Assembly: GCA_008933995.1 (NCBI GenBank)
Contig: WARS01000052.1
Coordinates: 1,674,001-1,738,000, forward strand
From: Datnioides undecimradiatus
Taxonomy: Eukaryota; Chordata; Actinopteri; Lobotiformes; Datnioididae
Direction: 5' to 3'
Length of the DNA stretch: 64,000 nt
Positions 12,243 to 25,300 of the stretch are shown in pieces. The notes below the pieces were generated by a model, which saw only the letters and a program-made list of their open reading frames with translations, searched no databases and was not told the DNA's origin. A program made the position numbers and the translations under genes. Within the stretch, counting starts at the first letter, position 1; every line of letters starts with the position of its first letter.

Positions 12243-15200
12243 GTGAGGCAGGGGAGGGGAGGGAGAGCGAGAGAGAGAGAGCAGCTTCACCAAGCTGCGG
12301 GGATCAAAGTGAAGTGAAGAAGGGGAATAACTCAGCTACGGTCTCGGTTCAGTTTTGACTGTAAGAGCCCTGACAAAAGCTATTACGCCTGAAAAGTGTC
12401 TTTTTTTTTTTTTTTAAACATTAAGGGAATGAACACTGAACAGAGAGAGAGAGGGAGAGAGAGTTAAGAGCCCGAGAGGCGTGTGAGTGACAATCTGGGC
12501 TAAAATGAGTCCTGTATATCACGCTGAATTAGAGAAAATCCCTCACACTGCTGACAAAAGCGGGCGCACGCTCGCATTTACATTTTAAGCCGACGCGCAC
12601 ATCAGGAGCGACAGTGGCGTGGGCTTCACGGAGGAGGAGGAGGAGGAGGAGGGGGAAACATCACGTGTCAATAACAGTGAGGAGAGTCAGAAGGGTCAGA
12701 GCATCAGCAGACAGTTGGCGTGCAGGAAGTGGGCGGAGGAAACTCAGGAGAGGACGGGAGAAGAAGACCTCAACCCCGTTTGGCAAATACATTCAAACAA
12801 GCTTTTGACCGCCGTGGCTCAGCGGCTGCTGGGATTGAAATCTTATGACTGCAGCTGCCCACAGCTCTCACTCTTTGGCCGCGAATGCATTTGGGCGAAA
12901 TATTTCAGTAATGAAAAAAAAAAAAAAAGTCTCTGAAACTAAATTGGGAAAGTCCGCCGAAGGCCGATCGTAGACTCCGGGTGCTCAGGTCTCTAATGAA
13001 GTTAGAGTCGCAACATCATTTTATAAAAAAAATACTAAATATGCTCAAAAGCATCAAAAGTATACTCAAAATCCTACAATTATGCATTGTGCAGTGTCCC
13101 ATTTTATGAATAATGGTATATAGTTAGCTTAGGGTTGCATGTATTGATGCAGCAATGGTTATGTCACCTCAGTGCTGCAGCTGGTAACGATGCTGCAGCT
13201 GCTTTTAGTGGATTTATATCCTATGTAAATATGCATCATCTTTTATTTGTTTTATCCTTATTGATAATCACAGTGACTAAAGGTGTCAGAGTGTAGTAGA
13301 GCGGATGCGTAATGCGGCCCGAAGTGTGAAGACTCGTGCTAATTATGACAAAGACTGGCTTAAAAGCGGTCTTTTGGTCAATAAGCGGTGAGATATTGTG
13401 TTTTTACAGTTCTCCGCTTTTTAAATTGTCATCTGTCGGAAGAAAAAAGGATTTCACCCGGCATGTGATGTCTCTGATGCTTTGACTTCTGCTCCGCACT
13501 TGCCTGCAGCCGTCAATCACTCTGTGAGCGGGGCCGCGACATCTTGGTTCTCGCGTTTCGTGTCGTCAACTCAAGCCGAAAATGCGACTCAGGCCGAAAC
13601 TGCTTTGAACTCTTTGTTTTAACCTCTCAGGCGAGACCCTGTTTCAAAACGGCTCCTGCAGAGCGTTCAAACAACATATTTATACATGAAAATGTCAAAT
13701 GATATTTACTTTAATGAAAAATCTAATAATCCAAAGAGCACAGGAGAGCTCGCGCCCCTCCCTCTGGGCTCTGAAGCACACAACCACCTCTCAGCTCCAC
13801 GCTGCAAACGGGTCCATACAGAACCACACGTGGCACTCGAACATATCACGTGCACGGCCGCCCACGCGCACGCGAGTGATGACCTGATGCGTGAATCTGG
13901 TGTTCAGCCCAGTTCAGTTCACAGGTTCAGTAAAGGTCAGCGTGTCTCTCTCCCTGCTGCCCTTTGTTCTTTGACTTCCTGCTCGTCTGTCTTTCAAACT
14001 ACAGCTCCATCATCACTTCTCAGACACACACACACACACAGATGCCCTCCTCTCCTCTCTCCTCCTCTCATCCCTTCCTCCTCCCTCTCTCTTTCTGTCG
14101 GTAATGCTCTCTTTGTCCTTGCATCCCTTTTTTTTTTTTTTTTTTTTTTGCGAGCGTGGTTCCGGTGACAAACACGCCGGCGTTTGATAAACATGTCGTC
14201 CTCTTTGTCTCTTTTTGTCTCCCGCTCAGCCATCCATCATCACCTTCTGTCCATTATTTATCCTTAACTTGTCTGCGCCGCGGCTCCTCCCTTCATCCCT
14301 GACACACTGTCTCTCAATCTTTTGCTTGTTTGTGCCGTGAAGCCGCGCCGCGCACCGGGCAGAGCCTGGGAGTTTCTTTCCAGATTGGCACCAACAAATG
14401 ATATTAATTTGTTCCGATCTAACGAGGCGCTGCCGGTGCGTGAAATATGACATATGAGGGGTTGCTGTTGTTATGTGGCCTGTGTGAATTCGTGCTGCTG
14501 CTGATGACAGTGTGGGAGTGCGGCTTGTGCGGTAAATTTATACCTGCGGTTTGCACGCCCACGCGCATGCAGGAGACCGGCGTTCGTTCGCCGTCACAAG
14601 CCGCTTTCTCGACCTCTGTGGATGCAAAACGCGTGAAACGGGGGGGGGGGGGGGGAGCCTTGTGGTGCGTGCAACATGTGTGTTATACATGTGTGCATCA
14701 TGTCAATGTCAATATCAGTGCGAATACTTGAGACACACGCGCTCGTCTCTACTCACTACCAGCAGGCATCAGTGGTGGCAGTTTATTGTTCGTCTTCAAC
14801 CTCCTCCTCCTCCTCCTCCTCCTCCTTCTTCTTCTTCTTCTCCCCGGGGTGCTTTCACCTCTGTGGTTGCTATGCTGCGAGGTGCTGGAGTGGATGATGT
14901 AATCTCCACTAATACTTTTTGTCCCCCCCTCCCCACCTCCCGCCCCTCAGCCCTCACCAACCACCCATCCGCCATCCCACCCTCCTCTCCTCCTCTCCGC
15001 ACCCCAACCGCCTGCCTGCTCGCCTGCCTCTGCCATCTGAATCCATGATGTCATGTTAGGATTGGGCACGGAGGATCAATGAGTGCCCCCTAGTGGGACG
15101 TCACGCTCAATTATGTCTTTGTCTGAGAGGCGAGGGTTCAAACAGAGAGAGAAAAAGGGGGGGGGGGGGGTGCTGCAATTTGGACGACGTCGCTCGCGGC

Positions 15201-18200
15201 TCCGCAGGCTCAGGATCATACACAGGAATCGATCTGGCATCATTGTGTGTGTAACAGTGTTTGATCAGAGTTGGTGCTCCTGCATCCATTACCTTCCTCC
15301 ATGCTGTTTGTGCAACATACTATCATCCATTTAATCTAAAGAGGCCCTCAAAACTTTTGAAATAAGGCCGCCATTAATGCTAAACGCTACCTGCGCGTCG
15401 CAGTAAAACGCTCTGACATTTCCCGTCCGCCGCTCGGCATCTCACATTGATGCGATTGCAATTCGGCTTTTTATCCGTCTTCAGGAGAGCCTTCACGTTC
15501 GCTTCATCGTGTAAACAAGTCAGGTGTCGGCAGAGGACAGAAACACTGAAGCTGAAGAGCAGATGTGGAACTGCTTCGATGATCCATATGCAGCCTTGTT
15601 ACAATTTAAAGGACAAGTTCACCAAAATTAACCAATTAAAAAACGTGTTTTCTCAGTTAAATCTTGGTTTTTCTTTGTTACGTCTTTGTGATTTGTTATA
15701 AGTGGAATTTGGTTAAAATCTAAATAAAAAACATTTAGGAAAAGTGTCTTTCACTTGTATTAGTCTGTGTTCTCTGTTCATTATTACAGTATTACAGTAA
15801 TTAACCCCTGATCCGTCTCGCAAACTATGCCGTCTGAGTCCTTGAATTTGCAGTTGTGCATGGAAAGTCCTTAAAATCCTTAAATTTGATGTCTACGAAT
15901 GTGTTGGAAACTCAATAAACATAAAGACTGCTATAAACAGCAATCTGTAAACAAATGTAAATTGAAACAAACTGTTAGAAAAAATATTTAAATATTACGA
16001 TTTTTTCCCCAAAAATACTTGAAATAAAAAATAATAAATAAATAAAAATTGCTGTTTTTCTGCGTAACTACCTGAAACTCTTCACTCAGTGTTTCCAAAA
16101 TACGAATGATCCTCAGACACAGATCGGTTGTGAAGGCAGCGCTATTATGATGACTCATAACTGTAATAGCGGCGCGTACTGTGCCTCATCCTTTACGCCA
16201 GCAATCATTTGGAAACTCCGGGTCATGTTTTCCAGGTGACAGACTATTTTTAAGTTCATTTTCCGTATTCGTCGGATTTTAAATAACAATCTCGCACGAC
16301 TTAAAGCAGATCTGCATCAGAAACTCCAGCAGGTGCATGAATCAGAGGCTGGATGTCGGGATGTTTTTCCCTCTGCGTGACTGTAAAACCCGCTGTGCGT
16401 CTTCCTGCAGCCTGGCCCAGGTATCGTGTGATACGGGCTCTGGATATCGGCCAGTACAACCTGGAGATCTCCAACGCCGAGCTGTCTGATGACTCCCTGT
16501 ACGAGTGTCAGGCCACGGAGGCCGCCCTGCGCTCCAGGAGGGCCAAGCTCAACGTACTCAGTAAGTGAACCGGCTGCAGCTGCACTTTTCTGATTTTCTT
16601 CTTTTTTTACTGCCATACATGTAGTTTCAGCAAAAGACCTTTTCATTTCAAGGACCATGGAGATGATTTTCAAATCAAAGAATGCCACGTTGGTACTTGC
16701 GTCCTTGTGAAGAGTGGGTTTCCTGATCTTGGCACTCAGAAGTGCCTTTATGTGTTTAGAAGTGCGATTTGGTTGCACACATTTGGTTCAACTATCTCTG
16801 TGCTTCCAGCCGTACTTGACGTGTCGCTCTTGCAGAAATACTTTAAGTTTCCTCTTTGTTTCCTTTAGCTGAGCTGCCGTCCTTCCTGGCAATTGAACAT
16901 CCACAATCCATGAAAAACAAACGACCTCATCAAAGAAATTAGAAATTTCATTGCATCTGTGTGCGTAAAACGTAAAATCAAGTGTCCGCAGGTTGCTCAG
17001 GAGATAGCAGATAGCAGAAAGTAATGGGAAACCACCATAAACAACCAGTGTTACATGGCTCTAACAAGGCATTTACTGCCTATCTGAATAGTTACCATGG
17101 GCGTCTTAAAGGTGCAGCGTGGAGGATTTTAGGAGTATCTGTTGGCTGGTGTGAAATATGATATTCATAATGTTTTCATTAGTGTAAAATCAGTTAAAAA
17201 TGGGAATTGTTGGGTTCTCATTACCTCTACATAGGGAGTGACAAGCTTTCCTGGTGTCTGCAATGTTGCACGGCTTTGAAAGGGATTGGAGAGGTATGCA
17301 GTCGGTTGCAATCTGCAACTTCCCCGCTCCCTGCGACTCCTACGCACCGGTCCTTTAACTTGAGACGCAACCCTTAGGTTTAACGGGAAGTGGGTCTTGA
17401 TTGTGAAATACCGACGGGCTGCAGGAATGAAACACGGAGCAGAAACCAGACACTGGGTTTCGAAATTGCAAACTAGCAACAGCAAAGAGGTTAAAAGTCA
17501 AGTACAGCCCTCTGAGGAAAACGCCGGACGGCAGATCTGGATCTGGTGCAAACTCCATCTTTAATCCTTAAAGAGCAGAGCAGTTTGACTTTACATTCTG
17601 CTGCTGCCTTGATATTCATGATTATTACGATGCTTCTTGAGAAGATACGGTGGGTTATAATGCTTAAAAACACTTAGGTTGGAGGAAATCACACTTTTCT
17701 GTTTGAAAATCATCAAGTGGGGCAGCATGTGAGCATGTATGTGTGTGTATATGCATATATATTAATATGTATATGCGCAAATGTGAAAGTGGATTTGCAC
17801 ATTTATGTACTTGTGCGTGTGTCGCCCCCAGTACCCCCTGAGGACCCGGTGGTTGACGGGTCCCCGGAGCTCCTGCTGATGGCCGGGACTCCGTACAACC
17901 TGACCTGCGTGACCCGCGGGGCCAAGCCTGCAGCGCACATACAGTGGTCCAAGGATGGCGTCTCTGTGGAGGGGGCCTACCAGTCCACGGTGACTCACGC
18001 ACACCATATGCGCCAGTGCAGATGATAGCAAACACACAACCACAAGTCATGCAACATAGAACACACACTAAACCATAAAGAGTTCATTATGCATAAATGA
18101 TATATGCATAATCTCCGCTGCCTGCTAGTGGCTTCAAATGGGTTTGTAACACAAATTGCAATCTGCTGCGCGCTAACAGCCGCTCGCAGTCTGTTTGTTG

Positions 18201-19308
18201 TTTGTTTACATGCTTTTTGCCATGGGCACTGTGAGGGGGAAATACAGTATGTACACCTCAGGCTGCACGTCACCCCTGGAGTCCTGCATTAGGGAAATAT
18301 GGTATGCAGCGCGCAGACGAGACAGAGTCAGCACAGGGCCTTCTTGGTTCCTGGTTGGCAAGATGATGGCATGTCTGCAGATGAGCGGCATGTTTACAAA
18401 GTCATGCTTTGAATGCTAACAGAGTCTCTTACCTGCTAACCAGTGGGAAGCCGCGCTGCAAGCCTTGAAACGTGGTATTTGGGATTCCATTAATACATTA
18501 TTTATTATGAATGGCGACAATAAGAGAACACAAACATCACTGAAATACATCTGTTTACCACATCAAACAAAAATCAGCCCATCCTCTCACTCCGAGAAAG
18601 ACGTGACTGCTCGGTTATTTGACGAACGGCACGGCAGGGGGAACACAATCAAATTAAAACGCGACGCGGTGACACCGACGAGTCATATCGTCGCATTAAA
18701 TGAAACAAAGCAGGAGCTGCGTGTTCATGCGAAGATGAAACAAACGATATAAACTCACAGAGAAATAGACTTGGCGCTTTGTCCTCTGTCCCAGCTGAAG
18801 GATGATGAAGCTGTACTTCCAGGCTGCATGATCGCGCACTTAGTGGGTTTCAGACTTCCCGTTTTTACAGTTTATATCATTTATTTATCGTGTCGGTTTC
18901 TTATTTGCGCTGCTTGATTCAGTCATCCAATATTTCAGGTCATTTGTGAGCACGATGACAATGTGGAAGCTGTAAAAGTTAAAGAAAAGTCGATGAAGTT
19001 TGAACGAATGTTGATTTCCACCTTCTCCACATGCTCAGTAGCTGCACTTGAGGTGTTTAAGTACTTGCAAAAAGCAGTGCTTACACGCTGACTGTCAGCG
19101 TTTGGACGTCGCCTCTCTCTGATCCCACTGATCCAGTGTTTTTCAGTGGCTCCTGCATGCGACATAAGAACTCACACACGTCCCAGACATCGGGAACTTT
19201 CCACACTCGGTGGTCGTGACACAACTTGAAACATGCACAGATCCAAGACATGTTTAATTAAACCCCCGTGCAAAGCCGCAGACGCCCTCTCTCTCTGTTT
19301 CACACACA

Positions 19309-19342
<34 letters not shown>

Positions 19343-22300
19343 TATGCAGGAACTGCACTAGGTGACAGTTACGATCACGGTGATATATTTTGCACTCTTT
19401 TCTCCCACATTCACGCTCTTCACGCTCCCGTATACTCTCCTACACACATGAAATTATGCCTGCAAGCGCACACACACACACACACACACACTCACATATG
19501 CACACAGAAGCAGCAGCAAACACTGACTCATGCACTCAAACACAGATGTTTTTACATCTCTTGCAGCCAGCCCCACACACACACACGCGCTCATGCATAT
19601 TACATGCCGCTCTTATGTTACCGTGTTACTGACCACGCACTTACACCACAGCGACGGCTGAACACACACACATACACACACACTTCTGCGACAGATCTCG
19701 CAAAGCGCTCCACCTCCAGGATCCAGCTGGATCGGATTTTATGTTCTGCTTGTGCATAAAAGGGATTCATAAGGTATGCAGCTGAAAATAATTCAATAAA
19801 GAGCAAATATAATCTGTAAAATGTCAAAAACAGCACACGGTGGTTATCAGACATTCCCAAAGCCAAGAATCAAGCGTATATATATTTGTCCTGCAACGAT
19901 ATAAAACTGAGGAAATCAGCAAAATAGTTGTTATAACTGATAAATCGGCGAAACGCCTCAGCGCCGCTGTGTTACTGTGCTCCGCTCTCATTTTGAATGC
20001 AGAGTCCAGCGTCATTACAGCCCTGAATTGCTTGTGTTAATTGAAAGAACATTATGTAGGCCGTTATTTTCCTGCGCCGACATTAAACTTCTGCATTATG
20101 AAGATAAAGTGCGGGCACGAGAGCGCCGCTTTCTATAAAATGTCTCCTTCAAACGTCTCCTCGTGCTCCGCTTTCCAACTTTTCTGTGTGCTGCATCATG
20201 GTGTTATATTGCTACGTTATTTATTTTGTTTCTGTCTTCAGATTGCTGGTTTTATTTCTATTTTATGGCGTTTCGTTCTCCCTCTTGGCTCCATCAGTAA
20301 CCCTCCTGTGTCTCCTTCTTTCCCAACCCCCTTCCTCTCTTTACTTCTCCCATGATGTTTCCAAATCTTTTTTGTCCTTTTCGTCCTTCCTCCTTGATGC
20401 TCCTCCTCCTCCTCTTCTTTGATCTCACTCTGTCGGCGCCTCATCCTCTGCACCCTCCTCTCCTCTCACTCCCAATATCTTATCCTGCACAGGAAGTGCT
20501 GCCGGACAGGAAGAGGGTGACAACCAGGAGCTACCTGCCCATCACACCAGCCGACACCGACAGCAGCCGCAACTTCACCTGCGTGGCCAGCAACCCGGCG
20601 GTGCCCATGGGCAAACGAGCCACCGTTACCCTGAACGTCCACCGTATGTTGCCCGCGTGTTCTCTAATTTCAATTGCACTCGTCGTCTTCAAGTACTTAT
20701 TTATGAAAAACCGGAAACTTTTCTGCGTCTGCAAGGATTTTCCCCAAAGACATAAAGAACGATCGCTCGCAAGGAAACAGCAGTTTGAGTTTTCACTCAA
20801 GAAGATTGATGTGCTTCTCCCACCCAGTGTAGTCAGTAATTACTGCAGTAACCAGTGCATTGTTAGCGCGCACGGCTGTAGAGACGTGTGCTCATGAAAC
20901 TCCAGATTTTATTGTGAAATTCGTAGTTTGCGTGACTTATCTGAGCGGAAAACCGATCCCCAGTTTGCTTGGCGCAGCCGCGACACAGCAGTCATTCACA
21001 ACATGATTCATTTTATCATTAGCTGCACGCTGAACATGTGTCTTTCTCTACGCAGACCCTCCTATGGTGACCCTGTCCATCGAGCCCCGCTCCGTCCTGG
21101 AGGGTGAGAGAGTCACCTTCACCTGCCAGGCCTCTGCCAACCCTCCCATCATGGGCTACAGGTCTGGAAGACGTCTTTATTAGAATTAAACCTTAAAATA
21201 GAGAAACTCCACTTTAAAGGGATGGCTTGGGGTTTTTAGTCAGTGTATTACCTCCAGTAGATGTTAGTCAGCATGCCTCCAGTTTGAAGAAAGCAGCGGC
21301 AGGACCGGTGAAGCAAACTGTGGACTGCAGCAAAACGATTTAAGAGAGCTATACGATATGCAAGTGCATGTTATATTTGGCATATTTTTATAGTTTTTGT
21401 CGAAGGAGTCTGGTGTGTAGATTCATTTAATAACTTCAGTTTCCTGTCAGTAAGAGCTGACGTCCTGCACCAGTCCTCCCGTTGCTTCTCCAAACTGGAA
21501 ATCACAGCGTATCGTAGGTAATGCGCCGACCAGATAATCTGCTATTCCCTTTGACAGCACTGTTGCAACTTTACGTCAAGTCCGGGATGTGTCGGACCTG
21601 ATTCGATACCTGCAGAGTAACATCACAGGCCGGGCAGCACGCCTGTTTAATGCCGATAGATTTCCTTTCATCTGTTCCAGTCTGCTTGTAAGCACCATCT
21701 GGAGGTGATCCTGCGCTGTAATTTCTGCTTGCAGAACAGAATCGGTGAAAGTATTGAGCATTTGTACAATTAGACGCCGACTTTTATCTTAAGTGGCACC
21801 ACCGAAGCAGTGGAGATCGCTAAACGCCGGACTTTAACGCGGTGGTTTTAATCTGAGGGTTTAAGACTCCAGAGGGTCCCGCTGCGGGAGCGCTGCCAGG
21901 CACTTAGGCACCAAGCCTATTGAGTGTATATCAGAGTGTCATCTAATGGCAGATGTACAATATGGTTATATGATTTTGAGCTATATATCTGGCAAGTTAC
22001 AGCATGGACAACAGAAAGAGGGAAATTTATATCTGTCTCCTACAATTTCTCCTGCAGGCTTTGACACTAAGGCATTTTAAATGTTGGTTTAACAGCTTTA
22101 ATTGATAATATAAAAACGCTCATTGTCTCGTAGTTGAAATCTTACGTTTGGATTGCCACCGCAACGTTTCAAGTGCAGAGCAGACATAAATGTGACTTGC
22201 GGCGCTTTAGGGCGTGTTGAACGCGTCTGTGTGCGTCCGTCAGGTGGGCGAAAGGCGGCGTGCTGCTGGAGGGCGCCAGAGAAAGCGTGTTCGTCACCAC

Positions 22301-25300
22301 GGCGGATCACTCCTTCTTCACCGAGCCCGTGTCCTGTCAGGTCTTCAACGCCGTGGGAAGCACCAACGTCAGCATCCTGGTGGACGTGCACTGTGAGTGG
22401 AGCGCGAACACGAGTGGTCACGCTTATCAGCATTTTGTCTGAAGCATTTACTTCTGTCCCTACTCTTTGTTTGTGCATTGTATAATCTGATCTCTCAGTT
22501 CAGTCCAATTCATCTGGGCCTTATGGAAGCTGTTGTCAAAGCCCATAAACACACTGAGGAAACACACAGGAAACAGAGAAACACGAAGGGGTGGAGCCAA
22601 ACGCAGACACTGGGCGCTGACGGTTCAGTGATTTCATGTGCACAGGAAGGCAAAAGCTCACAGAGGTTTGAGGCATGCGGGGTCAAAGCCGGGGAATCAG
22701 TCCGAGACAGGAAAACAAATCCCATGTCCACAGATCCAAACAAAGCCCAGTGAAACCATATAATCAGAAACATGAGGGAACATGAGACAAGATGCTAAGA
22801 CAGTGGTCTTAATGTAAAGCACATTGTATTGTATGATGAACAAAAGGGCCGATGTACAATATGCACAACAGGACAGCAGGACGGCTAAAAAAGACACTAA
22901 ATCAGTTAACACAGGCGGGAATCACAACATCAAACAGGAAGTAACCAATCAGGAGCTTTGAAACCATGGCAACGGGCGTCTGTGTGCTCTCTTTCAGTTG
23001 GACCCATACTGGTAGTGGAGCCCAGGCCCGTCACGGTAGATGTGGACTCTGACGTCACCCTGAACTGCAAGTGGTCCGGCAACCCTCCTCTGACCCTCAC
23101 CTGGACTAAGAAGGGCTCAAACATGGTGGGAGCAAAACCCCGAAACCTTCCCCTGACCCTTGACCTTAAAACCTACATTTCTCATTCTCTGTTTAAGCTT
23201 CTGTTTCGCTGAGATATATTATTTATTCAAATTTATACAGGAAGGAAGAGAAGGTCAGAGCAAAACATATCAGGTTTAAATCCCACGTCTGGAATTACAA
23301 CCAAATCCTGCAGAAAACCCCGAATCCCAACCTATATTAATGTCCAAGACCCAGACTTCATAAATGTTTGCTCAGTTGTAAAGCAGACGATTAGAAGTGA
23401 GGCTCCGTCTTCGTATCTTAAATCTTTAATTCATGCCTCACAAGTTAAGAAAAAGCTCCAGGAAAAAACTAATGGAGCCTGCTGAGTAAATCAACATGTT
23501 TTATGAATTAAATATAGATCTCCCTTACTCCCTCCCGCTTTTTAACATCGCTCCCCTGTCTATCTTCTCTCCCCACCTCACAAACTCTACTATCCTGCTT
23601 TATTTATGCCGTGTTATCTCTGTGTTTGTGCGTCCAGGTGCTCAGCAACAACAACCAGCTGTATTTGAAGTCTGTGAGCCAGTCCGACGCGGGCCAGTAT
23701 GTCTGCAAAGCGATCGTGCCGCGGATCGGAGTGGGAGAGACCGAGGTCACGCTCACTGTCAACGGTAACCTGCTATAAAGGCGTGTTTGTAAGACCACAC
23801 GGAGCTCCATGATGTGTTCATGGTCCATCTGCGCATCATCACCTGTATCTCTTTGCAAGCTGCTGAACGCATGGAGCAGCGCGCAGCTTGTATTTGTGTC
23901 CACCCAGCCTGATTCATCCCAGCCCAAGCCTGACCCGAACCCAACGGCTAATCTTTCAGCCTTAAACAGGCCCAGAGCCAGTGCTTCAATGTCAAAAATG
24001 CCTCCCCCCTCCCTCCCTCCCTCCCCCCGAGGGACCAGCAATTACTTAATAAATCAAAACTGATTCACCGAGAACACGGCGACGAAAGGGGGAGTTCACG
24101 AATGCTCCTTAAATCTTCGCCAACTGACAAAGTGCCCGGTCGAACCAAAAACAGGGACGCAGACGTTCTCTGGCGCGTCCTTGCGAGACTCGTGGCGCTG
24201 AAAGCCTGATGAGCTGGTGACGCTCGCTAACCGAACAATACGTGAATGAATTGATGACTAGCGACTGCGGTCAGTATGTTCGGGGAAGGCCACGCAGATT
24301 TTTTTGCTTTAGAAATGCAAAATTTTATGAGTAATTTCAGATTTGACATATTTATTAAGCCTCAAACTTGTTTTAAACCCACAATTATAGTACCAAGGGT
24401 TTAATATACCTCTTCTGTTGTAGACAGTAGATACAGGACTTGTGCAGGTTTTGATTTGTTATTCAAGACCTGTTGATAACCTGTTGACCTGTTTCACCCC
24501 CACTGCAGCAAGACGCATCACACGTCGCACAGCAATCGCGTTGGCATCCCTTTGTTGGCTCTCTGATACGATAGGGCCACACATGCATTCATATAATGCG
24601 TTGCGGTCATTACACCTGCCTCGATGCATTACTTGCTGCAGTCACCCTGCTTACCTTCGTCCTTATACGAGTGACGATGCGTCTCTCTTCGGCGTCCTCG
24701 CGGTATCTCTGCTGCCTCAAGGTTTAGTCAGATTGTTTTAGATGCAGACATCAGCCGTGGCCTCGCAGAAACATATAAATGCACCCTCGGTTTGTCAAGG
24801 AAACTAGTTCCTGAGCCCGAGTTCATCAGAAACCACACAGGATTTGAAGTTATCTCGTGAGGTTTGGTTTGACCAGGCTGGTTTTTATGTCCTAGGAGCA
24901 ACTTTGTCATTTGGTTTTCTGAATCATGAAGTTGACGTCTTGATTCTTAATCCCTCCCACAAACCTCTGATTGGCCTCTCTCCAGCTGGGACACAGGCAC
25001 CAATTAGCAAACACCCAACAACTTTTGCGTTTCTGAATAAATCAGACATGTGGGCTTTGATTTAGACGTGTGGATCCATCTTATCACCGGTTGTCCCCGG
25101 TTACAGTCCATATATTCAGGATTTGGGAATGACTTGTTGATCTTTCGTTGCGTTGAACGCACGCCTCAAACCTTATGATTCGTTGTGGTTAATCCTCTTA
25201 TGTCTCTGTGTCGCAGGCCCCCCAATCATCTCCAGCGATCCGGTCCAGTACGCCGTCAGAGGGGAGAGAGGAGAGATCAAGTGTTACATCGCGAGCACCC

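Larger units (their letters stand above)
14128..15170. repeat. homopolymers and (CTC)/(CTT) run in kirrel1 intron 2
   Basis: T run 14128-14149, G run 14640-14655, CTC then CTT run about 14801-14838, and G run 15157-15170. Long G runs of this size are error-prone in assembly. Confidence 0.85.
12243..16410 (+). other. kirrel1: kirrel1 intron 2
   Basis: No exon or mobile element recognised. It holds the homopolymers, the CTCF-like site and the small inverted repeat listed separately. Confidence 0.8.
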
